The position numbers and the translations under genes are program-made. A DNA stretch of 53,344 nucleotides from Nitrospira sp. (GTDB taxonomy: Bacteria > Nitrospirota > Nitrospiria > Nitrospirales > Nitrospiraceae), in assembly GCA_029881435.1 (NCBI GenBank), contig JAOUMR010000012.1, positions 1 to 53,344 on the forward strand. Reading direction: 5' to 3'. The notes beneath the pieces were generated by a model. That model did no database searches, was not told where the DNA came from, and saw only the letters and a program-made list of their open reading frames with translations. Each line of letters opens with the position of its first letter. Positions within the stretch are counted from its first letter, which is position 1. Positions 42,295 through 50,927 of the stretch are shown piece after piece.

Positions 42295-43026
42295 ATGACC
42301 GCCCACGCCGAACCGCTCGAGCAGAAACTCGTTTCGAACCCCCGCCACTACCGCTACTACGATCTCGTCATGGCGGGCTTCGTGACGGTCCTGCTCTGCT
42401 CGAACCTGATCGGGCCGGGCAAGACGTGCATCCTCTTCGGCCTGACCTTCGGTGCCGGGAACCTGTTCTTCCCGATCTCCTACATCTTCGGCGACGTGCT
42501 CACCGAGGTCTATGGCTACGCGCGCACACGCAAAGTCATCTGGGCGGGCTTCGCCTCGATGATCTTCGCGACCATCATGGGGCTCTTCGTCATCCACATG
42601 CCGGCGGATACGGAGGAGCCCTTCAATGCCGTGATCCAGCCTGCCCTAGAGGTCGTGTTCGGGAGTACGGGGCGGATCGTCGTCGCGTCGATCGTCGCCT
42701 ACTGGTGCGGCGACTTCATGAACAGCTATGTCATGGCGAAGATGAAGGTCTGGACCGAGGGGCGTCATCTCTGGACCCGCACGATCGGCTCGACCGTGAT
42801 TGGCCAGCTTGTCGACAGCGCCCTCTTCTATCCGATTGCCTTCCTCGGGACCTGGCAGCCCGGGACGATGCTGAAGGTCATCGCCTTCAACTGGGCGTTC
42901 AAGGTCTCCGTCGAGATCGTCTTCACGCCGGTAACCTACGCGATCGTCGGCTGGCTGAAGCGCCAGGAGAACGAGGACTGGTACGATAGGCATACGGACT
43001 TCACGCCCTTCTCCTTGAAGGACTGA
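42295..43026 (+). CDS. Queuosine precursor transporter (YhhQ/Vut_1 family)
   Basis: A 243-residue membrane protein of the YhhQ/QueT family, which imports queuosine precursors such as preQ0/preQ1. It has about six hydrophobic segments: LVMAGFVTVLLCSNLIGPGK at the start, then LFFPISYIFGDVLTEVYGYA (the family's F-P-x-[ST]-Y-x-x-x-D-x-x-x-E-V-Y-G block), WAGFASMIFATIMGLFVI, DFMNSYVMAKMKVWTEGRH and FYPIAFLGTWQPGTML. The gene and the 200 bp before it are far richer in G+C than their neighbours, with C/G-ending codons almost throughout, and the next sequence is an insertion-sequence remnant. It was probably acquired by transfer. No ribosome site is clear. Confidence 0.85.
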   Translation: MTAHAEPLEQKLVSNPRHYRYYDLVMAGFVTVLLCSNLIGPGKTCILFGLTFGAGNLFFPISYIFGDVLTEVYGYARTRKVIWAGFASMIFATIMGLFVIHMPADTEEPFNAVIQPALEVVFGSTGRIVVASIVAYWCGDFMNSYVMAKMKVWTEGRHLWTRTIGSTVIGQLVDSALFYPIAFLGTWQPGTMLKVIAFNWAFKVSVEIVFTPVTYAIVGWLKRQENEDWYDRHTDFTPFSLKD

Positions 43027-43051
43027 GCCGTCGAAGCGCCAGACGACTGCG

Positions 43052-44020
43052 CTGCGCGATCGGGCGGGCACGTTTGAACCAACCGTGGTCAAGCAACGGC
43101 AGCGGCGGCTTGAGGGGTTTAATGACAACGTGCTGGCCCTCTATGCCCATGGGCTCACCACGCGGGGCATTCAAGGCCACCTCGAAGAGGTATATGGGAC
43201 GGAGGTGTCGCCGACACTCATCTCCACCATGACCGATACGGTCTTAGAGGATGTGCGTCTCTGGCAGAGTCGTCCCCTAGAAACGGTCTATCCGATTCTC
43301 TATTTCGATTGTCTCTTTATGAAATCGCGGCATGACGGAGCCGTCACAACCAAAGCGGTCTATGTAGCGCTAGGCGTTACCTGAGCCGGGGAAAAAGAAC
43401 TCGTAGGCCTCTGGGTCAGTGAGACCGAAGGCGCCAAATTCTGGTGAGCGGTCTTTACGGATCTCCGGCAACGAGGGGTCAAAGATTGTTTCGTGGCCTG
43501 TGTCGATGGGCTGACGGGTTTGCCCGACGCGTTGGAGAGGATCTTTCCGCGAACCCAGGTGCGGCTCTGCATGGTGCATAAAGTCCGACAATCCTGGCGG
43601 TCTGTGGTGTGGCGGGAGCGGCGTGCCGTGGCCCGTGATCTGCGAGCCATGTATGGAGCGCCGGCGGTCACGGAAGCTGAAGCGGCCTTGGAGCGCGTTG
43701 CCCTGACGTGGGATGCGCACGATCCCACGATCTGCACGAGTTGGCGGCGGGACTGGACGCGGCTCACGGTCTTCTTTGACGATCCTCCAGCCACTCGCAA
43801 AGCCCTGTACACTACGAATGCCATTGAACCCCTGAATGATTCGTGACGAAAAATGTTAAAAAAGCGCGGGGCGTTTCCCACGGATGAAGCGATCCTCAAA
43901 GTCCTCTATCTGGGCCTGCAGCGCATAGCCAAGAAATGGACCGCCCCGATTCCGGAGTGGAAACAGGCGCTGAATCAATTTGCCATGATCTTAGGAGACC
44001 GTGTGCCTACCAGTGATTAA
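43052..44020 (+). pseudogene. IS256-family transposase, 5'-truncated, three in-frame TGA codons
   Basis: The frame reads continuously from LRDRAGTFEP (43052) to TAA at 44018: GFNDNVLALYAHGLTTRGIQ, LYFDCLFMKSRHDG (first catalytic D), FVACVDGLTGLPDALE (second D), VRLCMVHKVRQS, and ALYTTNAIEPLNDS (catalytic E). TGA interrupts it at 43382, 43445 and 43844 with no frameshift. The first hundred or so codons usual in this family are absent. The right end, around CAGTTACGCCGAAAACTTGACA (44028-44049), looks like the terminal inverted repeat. It abuts the transporter gene with 25 bp between. Confidence 0.88.
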
Positions 44021-44045
44021 CCACAATCAGTTACGCCGAAAACTT
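43052..44045 (+). mobile_element. IS256-type element, left end deleted
   Basis: The transposase remnant plus its probable right terminal repeat (ending about 44045-44049). The left end and the N-terminal coding part are missing. The right end interrupts the IS1634-like transposase gene on the other strand, so this element inserted into the older one and a later deletion or recombination removed the left side. Confidence 0.6.
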
Positions 44046-44631
44046 GACACGCCCAACAACGCCTGTTTGTGCTCGATCAACAAATCCAGACACCGATACA
44101 GCGTGTTCGCCTGCGCGATCCGCACATCCTCATCGAGCAAATCGCCCATCGCGCTGCGATCGAACCATTGACGATGCAAGCGCCACTCGCTCCCAGGATC
44201 GATCAAGCGGTACACCACCAACGTCTTGAGTACATTCAACCAACGCGTACCTTCACGGCTGGGCATCAGCCGCGGTGCCCAGAATCGGTCCAGATCGAGG
44301 TGTTCCCACAGCTCCAGTGCCAACCAACACGCACCCCATTGCCGCGGCCGCACCAGGCGCATGTCTTTCACGCGCACCTGCGCCACTTCGCATGGCAGTG
44401 GCGGAGCGATGCGATCTTCGGGAAAGATCGCCATCTGCGACGTCTTGCCCGCTCCCCCTCAACCACTTCAATCGTCTTGCACCAGGCACGATGCTGTGCG
44501 TCGTTGATCTCCCCCAGGTACAGCACCTGTCGTTGCGCGACTCGACCATCTGGCAAGCGCCGATTCTCCACCACGCTGAAGGTGCGGTGGACCTTACCGT
44601 CTTTCTTACGCGTCTTCGATCGCAAGAACAT
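44040..44631 (-). pseudogene. IS1634-like (IS4 group) transposase, frameshifted and truncated
   Basis: On the minus strand ATG 44631 opens MFLRSKTRKKDGKVHRTFSV, VENRRLPDGRVAQRQVLYLG and EINDAQHRAWCKTIEVVEGE. After a frameshift within about 44440-44460 (a run of five C on the plus strand is the likely site) it goes on MAIFPEDRIAPPLPCEVAQV, RPRQWGACWLALELWEHLDL, SREGTRWLNVLKTLVVYRLI and YRCLDLLIEHKQAL. The remaining C-terminal two thirds, with the catalytic residues, is missing where the IS256-type end begins. Confidence 0.82.
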
Positions 44632-45019
44632 GGAGAAGTATCGCCGTGTACACGCAATACCGCAACAACCAAGGTCGGCACTACAAGCGACTTCGACCAT
44701 CGACTCCTTACTACATCAATCAGTTAGCTCGGCCCTGAGTGCGAAAATCGTAGAATTGGAGGGTGAGTTGGTGAAGTTGGGCTACGGCACGACGGAGCAT
44801 TATGTGTGGGAAGCGCAGCAGATGTTGGAAGGAGCGGAGGGAAAGATTACGCAGGTCTAAGCGTGATCGCGAAGTCGTGGGGTGCGGGATGTCCACATGA
44901 CCGCGGTGGCCGGGTCGTCTTGCAGGGGCGCCAGAGCCAACAGTCTGTTCTTGAGTCACAGCACCTCAACGATGAATTAACCCAGCATCTTTTGACAACT
45001 TCATGTGAGGTATGGGCTC
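44632..45019. other. Stretch with an isolated coding-like fragment
   Basis: A plus-strand fragment (about 44732-44860) reads SALSAKIVELEGELVKLGYG then TTEHYVWEAQQMLEGAEGKI and a stop, with good amphipathic character but no start and no recognised family. It may be the tail of a lost gene. The rest up to the decayed cbiX copy shows nothing. Confidence 0.3.
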
Positions 45020-45300
45020 AGAGAAGCGATGGATCTGTTGGGCCAAGGCATTCGCCACGAGGTGCAGATTGAAAGGCGAGGCGTAACGGAGGTCCACACT
45101 GGGCGGCTGAGGTGGAGATGATCGAGGATTTGAAGAATTGTGATATCGGGATGAAAGCCTTCAAGAGCAAACATCGTCCTCATAAACGTCATGTGAATGG
45201 TGCCCTGTGCGCAGAACTCATTACACGCCATACCGAATACGACGCCACCAGCATCGCCTCCCGGTCGCGGCCACAGACTGCTTCGAAAACCCTTGTAGCA
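45020..45300 (-). pseudogene. Decayed cbiX (sirohydrochlorin chelatase-like) copy
   Basis: Minus-strand frames here align with the intact CbiX protein at 52589-53098: FEAVCGRDREAML against LETVAARLRAQL, NEFCAQGT against NEFCAPT, MRTMFALEGFHPDITILQIL against TTTMFTPGGSHSEVEIPEIL, and VDLRYASPFNLHLVANAL against IELRYAWPFDLDHVANTL. About 11 codons after NEFCA are deleted and at least two frame changes are needed (around 45100 and 45245-45260). The N-terminal half is absent. Confidence 0.8.
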
Positions 45301-45383
45301 GAGGAGTAGGGGTGAGATAGTAGCCCTCATAAGAACACTAGCACGACGAAGCTCTCTACGAGCGGAGAGGCCAGGTCAATGCA

Positions 45384-46688
45384 TCAGCATCCTGTAGATT
45401 GAGGCCGCCAGCCCGGCTTGCAAAAAAGCATGTGTACGGTGCTGATCGAGCGCTCAAGGAAGCCGCCTTCGCAGTAGGAGAGATAGAAGTCCCACAGGCG
45501 GAGGAATTCAGGTTGATACCCCAACGCCTTGATCTCTGGAAGCTTCGTGGCAATGTTCCTCCCCCAGGCTCGCAGCGTCGGAGGGTAGTGCACGCCGATA
45601 TCTTCAAGGTGAATCAGTCCCAGATCGCCGACTTTCGCCGACGCTTGCGTTAAAGCGCTCACGGACGGGATGCAGCTGCCGGGGAAAATGTAGCGCTGGA
45701 TAAAGTCCACGGAGCGCTTTGCCCGTTCGTAGAATTGCTCGTCAATCGTGATGCCCTGGATTAAGGCCAGCCCGCGAGACCTCAACATGCGACTGCAGAT
45801 CTTGAAAAACGTTGAGTAATACTCATGCCCAACGGCCTCAATCATTTCTATGGAGACGAGCTTGTCAAATTGTACACCGAGCTTCGGCAAGTCTCGATAG
45901 TCCGTGAGCGACACCGTGACTTGATCACGTAAGCCGGCATCTCGAACTCGTTGCAGCGCTAGGGCATACTGCCGCCGTGAGATTGTCGTGGTCGTTACCC
46001 GGCAACCATAGTGAGACGCGGCATGGATGGCGAATCCACCCCAACCGGAGCCGATCTCGAGGAGATGGTCGCTGGCGACCAACTGCAGCTTTCGACAGAT
46101 ACGATCGTTCTTCGCGCGTGAGGCTTCCGCCAGCGTCGCGTCCGGTCGCTCAAAGTAAGCGCACGAGTACATCATCGTCTCGTCAAGCATGAGACGAAAG
46201 AACTCGTTGCCCAGATCGTAGTGGGCTGCGACGTTCTTCCTGCTGCCGTCCATCGTATTGCGATGCAGCCAATGGATCGTCTTGAGCAATGGCCTGGTCG
46301 CCAGGGCCAGGCCACCTTCCATACGATCCAAGAGCGTGCGATTCAGGACGAAGATCCTGACTAAGGTCGTCAGATCGTCACAACTCCACAAACCACGACG
46401 GTAGGCGTCACCCAGTCCCACCGTGCCGCCCAGGGTAATCTCTGCATAGACGTGGAGGTCCTGAATCGTCACGGTAGCCCTCAGCTGGCAGCGTGCGGTG
46501 ATTTGGCCGAACTGGAAGTGCTCGTGTCCTTCTACGATTGTCACGGTGCCGAACTCCAGCTTCGACAGGCGAGAGAAAACCGCTCGACGTGCGAGACGGT
46601 AAAACCAGGGTGCGATCTTCGAATGAACTTGTTGCCCGCTCGACCGATCGTCGAGCACAAGACCCGGTGGAATGGTCCGGTTGCTCAT
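45384..46688 (-). CDS. cfa: Cyclopropane-fatty-acyl-phospholipid synthase family methyltransferase
   Basis: A 434-residue enzyme of the CFA synthase family, which uses SAM to methylenate or methylate unsaturated acyl chains in membrane phospholipids. HYDLGNEFFRLMLDETMMYS and CAYFERPDATLAEAS are substrate-site signatures, LLEIGSGWGGFAIHAASHYG is the SAM site, and ISRRQYALALQRV, VSIEMIEAVGHEYY and IQRYIFPGSCIPS follow. Its start overlaps the DUF1365 gene stop by 4 bp (ATGA), showing coupling. The operon context argues for membrane-lipid modification. Confidence 0.92.
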   Translation of the reverse strand: MSNRTIPPGLVLDDRSSGQQVHSKIAPWFYRLARRAVFSRLSKLEFGTVTIVEGHEHFQFGQITARCQLRATVTIQDLHVYAEITLGGTVGLGDAYRRGLWSCDDLTTLVRIFVLNRTLLDRMEGGLALATRPLLKTIHWLHRNTMDGSRKNVAAHYDLGNEFFRLMLDETMMYSCAYFERPDATLAEASRAKNDRICRKLQLVASDHLLEIGSGWGGFAIHAASHYGCRVTTTTISRRQYALALQRVRDAGLRDQVTVSLTDYRDLPKLGVQFDKLVSIEMIEAVGHEYYSTFFKICSRMLRSRGLALIQGITIDEQFYERAKRSVDFIQRYIFPGSCIPSVSALTQASAKVGDLGLIHLEDIGVHYPPTLRAWGRNIATKLPEIKALGYQPEFLRLWDFYLSYCEGGFLERSISTVHMLFCKPGWRPQSTGC

Positions 46689-47476
46689 GATGGTGTCTGA
46701 CGCGTCGCCGCAGGCGACGGCTCCTTTCGGTTATTTGGGTGAGCGTAGAATGGGACTCCTTTGGCCCAGAGTCTCAAGGCCTGCCAATGAATGGCTCCGA
46801 TGATCTTGGCCGTCATCAAGGGATAGTGCGCCAGGACGCGCGCCAAAGACGACCCGGATAGCTCTCGTCGTTCCAGCCGCATCGTGGCGTCGAAAAAAGG
46901 CCGTCCGTCGCGAAGGTTTTCCATATGGATGGCCAATTGCGATGTCGGCTCGGTGAACCGCCAATCGTAGGCCACGTCCATGTCGATAAAGGGCGAGACG
47001 TGGAACACCTTGTCGAGTCGGTAGCGCTTCCGTCTGCCGCTGGCGCGATTGTGTTCGGCTCCCAAGACGTAACAGTGACGCTCTCCCCATGGGGTATTCG
47101 TGATTTCCGCGACGATGGTGTCGACAGAATCATCGGATCGGTCATAGCAAAAATAGAAGCTAACTGGGTTGAAGACGTACCCGAAGTAGCGGAAGTGAGT
47201 CAGGAGACGGATCGGTCCAGCCGGTCGACTGCCCGTTCTCTCCTCCACGAGATGTCGGATCGATTCGTCCAACGTTATGATTGGATCACCAACATGGTCA
47301 ACGCGATTGAACGAAGCGAGGTTGGTGCGATCAACAGACCAGAACCAGCGATCCTCAAAAACGGTCGGGAGTTCCTCCAGGTCCACATACATCATGAACA
47401 ACCGGTAGGTGAACGAGTGCGGAACTGGGCTGAATCGCCGGTGCCGAACGTGTCCAGTATAGATCGCGCTCTTCAT
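46685..47476 (-). CDS. DUF1365-family protein
   Basis: A 263-residue DUF1365 protein: MKSAIYTGHVRHRRFSPVPH at the N-terminus, LLTHFRYFGYVFNPVSFYFC in the middle and HVSPFIDMDVAYDWRF with the conserved CH-x-SPF-like block. DUF1365 has no established reaction, but it is repeatedly found next to CFA synthase-like and flavin amine-oxidase genes and is thought to take part in the same lipid modification. Both ends overlap neighbouring genes by 4 bp, so the three are one translation-coupled unit. Confidence 0.88.
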   Translation of the reverse strand: MKSAIYTGHVRHRRFSPVPHSFTYRLFMMYVDLEELPTVFEDRWFWSVDRTNLASFNRVDHVGDPIITLDESIRHLVEERTGSRPAGPIRLLTHFRYFGYVFNPVSFYFCYDRSDDSVDTIVAEITNTPWGERHCYVLGAEHNRASGRRKRYRLDKVFHVSPFIDMDVAYDWRFTEPTSQLAIHMENLRDGRPFFDATMRLERRELSGSSLARVLAHYPLMTAKIIGAIHWQALRLWAKGVPFYAHPNNRKEPSPAATRQTPS

Positions 47477-48735
47477 GATGAGAGGTCCTTCCCGAGCGGC
47501 TTACAGACGGCCAGAGCACTGTTCACTCCATCCTCATGAAACCCAAAACCCCAGTAAGCACCGCAATAGGAAGTCCGATTGACGCCGTTGATCTCACCGT
47601 GGCGCCTCTGTGCGGCAACGGCTTCCGGTGAGTACACCGGATGATGATAAGTGATGCGACACAGGATCTTAGTTGGATGGATGGCTTGTGTGTGATTGAG
47701 TGTGACACAGAATTCACAGGGCGCGGTCAGGCTCTGTAACTTGTTCATGTGGTAGGTCAGAACCGCACGATCCGGCTGGGCCTCAAGCAGATGGTAATTC
47801 CATGCGGCCCAGGCCAGTTTACGCTTGGGGAGCAACGACGTGTCGGTGTGCAACACGGCTTCATTCTCTTGATAATGGATTGCCCCCAAGACCTCCTTTT
47901 CCGTCGGTGAGGGGTCGGCTAGAATGGTGAGGGCTTGATCGCTATGCGTGGCCATGATCACATGATCGAACCGCAAGGCGCAGTAGTTGCGCCCTTGCAT
48001 CTTCGTGCGGATTTCTGCGTAATCCGGGAATCGTTCTATCGACTCGACCGGGGAATTGAGATAAATGCGGTGGCGGAACGGCGCGATGAGTTTCTCAGCA
48101 TACCGCTGCGAGCCACCCTTGATGACCCGCCAGGTCGGCCGCTCATCGACCGAAAGCATGCCATGGTTTTTGAAAAACTGGACGAGGTACCGGGCCGGAA
48201 ACTTCCACATGTCCTCGTGACTAGCTGACCAAATCGCGGCTCCCATTGGAACCATGTAGTGCTCGATGAACTCCCTTGAGTATCGATGGGTCTCCACATA
48301 GGAGCCGAGCGAAGGACCCGGCTCCGTCAGTGTCAGCAGTTCCAGTGACTCGCGATTGAAGCGCAGGATGTCCCGTATCATCCGGTAGAACGAGGGGCGA
48401 AGCAGGTTTCGCCGCTGGGCGAACAGTGTATTCAGCGACGTCCCATTGTACTCGAGGCCAGTTCGCTCGCATTTCACACCGAAGCTCATGTTGCTCGGTT
48501 GCGATTCCACGCCCAATTTCTTGAGTAGGGCAATGAAGTTCGGGTAGGTACACTCGTTGAACACAATGAATCCGGTATCTATGGCGTAACCGCGGTCTTC
48601 CATCGGGACTTCGACCGTATTGGTATGTCCGCCGATATAATCAGCAGCCTCGAAGACAGTGATCTCATGATCTCGATGCAGGAGATACGCCGCGACCATT
48701 CCCGAAATGCCTGTGCCGACAATCGCGATCTTCAT
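47473..48735 (-). CDS. FAD-dependent amine-oxidase-like oxidoreductase
   Basis: A 420-residue flavoprotein. The N-terminal dinucleotide site is IAIVGTGISGMVAAYLLHRD followed by ITVFEAADYIGGHTNTVEV (GxGxxG...E...GG). DTGFIVFNECTYPNFIALLK and YCGAYWGFGFHEDGVNSALA are typical of the NAD(P)/FAD amine-oxidase-like proteins that accompany DUF1365. It probably oxidises or desaturates a lipid-linked substrate with the neighbouring methyltransferases; the substrate is unknown. Its stop overlaps the DUF1365 start (ATGA). Confidence 0.86.
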   Translation of the reverse strand: MKIAIVGTGISGMVAAYLLHRDHEITVFEAADYIGGHTNTVEVPMEDRGYAIDTGFIVFNECTYPNFIALLKKLGVESQPSNMSFGVKCERTGLEYNGTSLNTLFAQRRNLLRPSFYRMIRDILRFNRESLELLTLTEPGPSLGSYVETHRYSREFIEHYMVPMGAAIWSASHEDMWKFPARYLVQFFKNHGMLSVDERPTWRVIKGGSQRYAEKLIAPFRHRIYLNSPVESIERFPDYAEIRTKMQGRNYCALRFDHVIMATHSDQALTILADPSPTEKEVLGAIHYQENEAVLHTDTSLLPKRKLAWAAWNYHLLEAQPDRAVLTYHMNKLQSLTAPCEFCVTLNHTQAIHPTKILCRITYHHPVYSPEAVAAQRRHGEINGVNRTSYCGAYWGFGFHEDGVNSALAVCKPLGKDLSS

Positions 48736-48899
48736 TCAGTCTTCAGTGCCTCGTTGATCGAGTTCGGACCAAGCCAGATTGCATAAGAGGCCTCCAGGAC
48801 ATCGACGCCCGGTATGATTTCCTTACGCTGGTGGTGAGCGCCAACCCGGTCAGGACGCCCGGAGATGCTGTCACCATATAGCAATCCGACCTGTTCCAT
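48732..48899 (-). CDS. Small ORF in the lipid operon, uncertain
   Basis: A 55-residue reading frame (ATG 48899, MEQVGLLYGDSISGRPDRVG ... GVDVLEASYAIWLGPNSINEAL) lies in the only larger gap of the lipid operon. Its stop overlaps the FAD-protein start as ATGA, as expected for a coupled gene. It has no ribosome site and no recognised family, and could instead be the remains of a larger gene. Confidence 0.28.
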   Translation of the reverse strand: MEQVGLLYGDSISGRPDRVGAHHQRKEIIPGVDVLEASYAIWLGPNSINEALKTE

Positions 48900-48915
48900 G
48901 ACTGGCTGGGGTACA

Positions 48916-49446
48916 CTAGTTCCAGCGTTGGGGCACCTTCCTGACTTTGGAGACATCGTAGCCCTCCTCGGCGATGAGCGTCAGAAACCGCTGGTAGTCC
49001 GGATCAGGAATTTCAGGTGTCCGGGCCATTAGCCACACATAATCGCGCGCGGTTCGTCCGATGACCGTCTGACTGTACGACTCGTCGACAAAGACAATGC
49101 GATAGTCGGCCTTGATCGGCCAGACGAACTGCATACCCCAGACGGCATTCGATTGCGTATCGATAATATAGCCGGTGGGATGATAGGTCTTCCGCTCCCC
49201 CTCAAAGCCGCCCTCACGGAAGCTAAAGGTCGTGGGCACGGTACCATCCTCGGCCAAGCGATAGGACTCCATGGCGTTGTAGGCGTTCGTCTCGATAAAG
49301 GTTGGAATATTGGCGATGACGTACCAGTCCCCCATGAACCGCTCCAAGTCCACGGCCGTCGCAATTCGAATGGGTGGAGGGCTGCTGCAGGCAGCGAGCG
49401 TCAGCAGCACAATGGGCATGAAGAATGACGACCTTACAGATGACAT
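48916..49446 (-). CDS. blc: Lipocalin-family outer-membrane lipoprotein (Blc-like)
   Basis: A 176-residue lipoprotein: signal peptide with lipobox LAAC (residues about 16-19), giving a lipid-modified Cys, then the lipocalin GxW block ERFMGDWYVIANIPTFIETN, RTARDYVWLMARTPEIPDPD and the closing helix. Bacterial lipocalin (Blc) sits in the outer membrane and binds fatty acids or lysophospholipids. In this operon it may carry or store the modified lipid product. GAGG lies upstream of the ATG. Confidence 0.88.
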   Translation of the reverse strand: MSSVRSSFFMPIVLLTLAACSSPPPIRIATAVDLERFMGDWYVIANIPTFIETNAYNAMESYRLAEDGTVPTTFSFREGGFEGERKTYHPTGYIIDTQSNAVWGMQFVWPIKADYRIVFVDESYSQTVIGRTARDYVWLMARTPEIPDPDYQRFLTLIAEEGYDVSKVRKVPQRWN

Positions 49447-49453
49447 GTGTACC

Positions 49454-50125
49454 TCACTGGAGCGTATAGCGAAGGGTATCGCCCTTCTTCGTGGTGGAGT
49501 GGAGGGCGACCCATCGGCCGTTTAAGGTGTACCAGAGATCGATCGTGAACTTGTCCGTTACGATGCGGCGATGTGTGGTTCGAGTCGGGACGCCCTGCAC
49601 GGGGATCGTCTCTTCGCCCACCACAAGAATGGATGCCGGCTGATGTTCTCCGGTCTGCGAATTCAGCAATCGCTCGCCCGTGATCCACTCAGGGTTCCAG
49701 TAGGCAAAGGTCTTGATACAGCCCTCACCGATCCAGTTGCCGGTCTGTGTCTGCACCTGCAACTGCCCGTTCCGAAAGATGCCGTTCACAAAGAAGGACT
49801 CACCGTTATCATCCGTCTCCGCACGAATCTCGCGTAGGCAGGTGCCCTCCCATGTTTCGATGTTGGTATGCCGATAGGTGTAGACCGTGATGTACAGGAA
49901 CTTGACCGTGAAGTGCGCGTCTATCCTGACCTGGGTCCGTTCGTTTTCCGAAGAGACGTCAAAGCGCTGGTGTCCGATTTCATCCATGCCGAGGAACACC
50001 TTGAAGTCATAGGTCTGCGAAGTGGCACTCCACGCCTGTTGGGAGGGGCTTACAAGGCAGACCAGGAATCCGAGGATGGACGCCGCGATGGGAAACCTGC
50101 TGGTCACGGAACACGCAGTGCTCAT
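49454..50125 (-). CDS. DUF6134-like exported protein
   Basis: A 223-residue exported protein with a signal peptide (ASILGFLVCLVSPSQQAWSA). The mature beta-rich part shows TYDFKVFLGMDEIGHQRFDV, VYTYRHTNIETWEGTCLREI, CIKTFAYWNPEWITGERLLN and IDLWYTLNGRWVALHSTTKK, a pattern I associate with DUF6134. It lies 7 bp from the lipocalin gene and could be a periplasmic lipid-binding or transfer component. ATG 50125 has GAGGAAA about 9 bp upstream; longer in-frame extensions are disregarded. Confidence 0.7.
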   Translation of the reverse strand: MSTACSVTSRFPIAASILGFLVCLVSPSQQAWSATSQTYDFKVFLGMDEIGHQRFDVSSENERTQVRIDAHFTVKFLYITVYTYRHTNIETWEGTCLREIRAETDDNGESFFVNGIFRNGQLQVQTQTGNWIGEGCIKTFAYWNPEWITGERLLNSQTGEHQPASILVVGEETIPVQGVPTRTTHRRIVTDKFTIDLWYTLNGRWVALHSTTKKGDTLRYTLQ

Positions 50126-50138
50126 GATGGTTGTTTCC

Positions 50139-50927
50139 TCAAATGGAACCCTCCATCCTCTGTTTCGGAGGGCCGGGAAGGAAGGCATTGGTGTGAGCGA
50201 TATACTCTCGATACGCAGGTCGCCGTTCGATGATAGTCTGCTCCATTAGTGTTACGCCTGAGAACTTCAGGAGCAGGTAGGTGAGGAGCAGGGGCCCGGC
50301 CATCGTCCACCAGGCTCCAGTCGGTACCGCAAAAAGGTAGAAGCTCCACCAGATCAAGCACTCACCGAAGTAATTGGGATGCCGTGTATAGTGCCAGAGT
50401 CCGCGGTCCATCACCTTGCCGTGGTTGTCCGGGTCGGCCTTAAACTGTGACAACTGCCAATCTCCGATGCCTTCGAAGATCATGCCGACGGTCCATACCG
50501 TCACCGCGAGTACATCGAATGCCCCCCCATCGATCGGAATGGTGAGAGCCGGCCACAGGGGCATGGAGATAATCCACGCCAGTCCCGCCTGAAACCAGAA
50601 GATGAGGCCAAGACTCTTCAGTGCAAAATGCGGTTCGTATTTCTGGCGGATGTCTCGATAACGCCGGTCCTCAGGCTCACCCCAGTTGCGATGGATGATA
50701 TGACCTGAGAGACGCAGGCCCCATAGCACAACCAGCGTCAGGATGAGTGTCGTCCGTCCTGTATAGGGCTTCGCACCGGTGGCGTACACGGTCGCGGCGG
50801 CGAGGAGCATAAAGGCCCACACACCGTCTACAATGCTCACATCGCGCTTGAGGACGCTGACGACCCAAGTCAGCGTTGCCAGACCCAAGGTTGAAACCAG
50901 TCCCAAGAGATAGAGCGAGAGACTCAT
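50139..50927 (-). CDS. DUF1295/steroid-5-alpha-reductase-like membrane protein
   Basis: A 262-residue membrane protein with several hydrophobic helices. The C-terminal block DRGLWHYTRHPNYFGECLIW (RHPNYxGE) and VTLMEQTIIERRPAYREYIA mark the DUF1295/Erg4-ICMT fold, used by NADPH-dependent double-bond reductases and isoprenylcysteine methyltransferases. In this operon a lipid-chain reductase role is plausible. It overlaps the DUF2878 gene by 4 bp. Confidence 0.88.
   Translation of the reverse strand: MSLSLYLLGLVSTLGLATLTWVVSVLKRDVSIVDGVWAFMLLAAATVYATGAKPYTGRTTLILTLVVLWGLRLSGHIIHRNWGEPEDRRYRDIRQKYEPHFALKSLGLIFWFQAGLAWIISMPLWPALTIPIDGGAFDVLAVTVWTVGMIFEGIGDWQLSQFKADPDNHGKVMDRGLWHYTRHPNYFGECLIWWSFYLFAVPTGAWWTMAGPLLLTYLLLKFSGVTLMEQTIIERRPAYREYIAHTNAFLPGPPKQRMEGSI

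Noticed and set aside
42042-42989. A 315-codon plus-strand frame overlapping the queuosine-precursor transporter
   Set aside because: It is a high-G+C shadow frame, rich in Arg, Pro and Asp, one frame away from a gene with clear membrane segments and family motifs.
44069-44860. A 263-codon plus-strand frame across the IS1634-like remnant
   Set aside because: The first three quarters are antisense to the transposase remnant. Only the last 43 codons look protein-like and they are reported as an isolated fragment.
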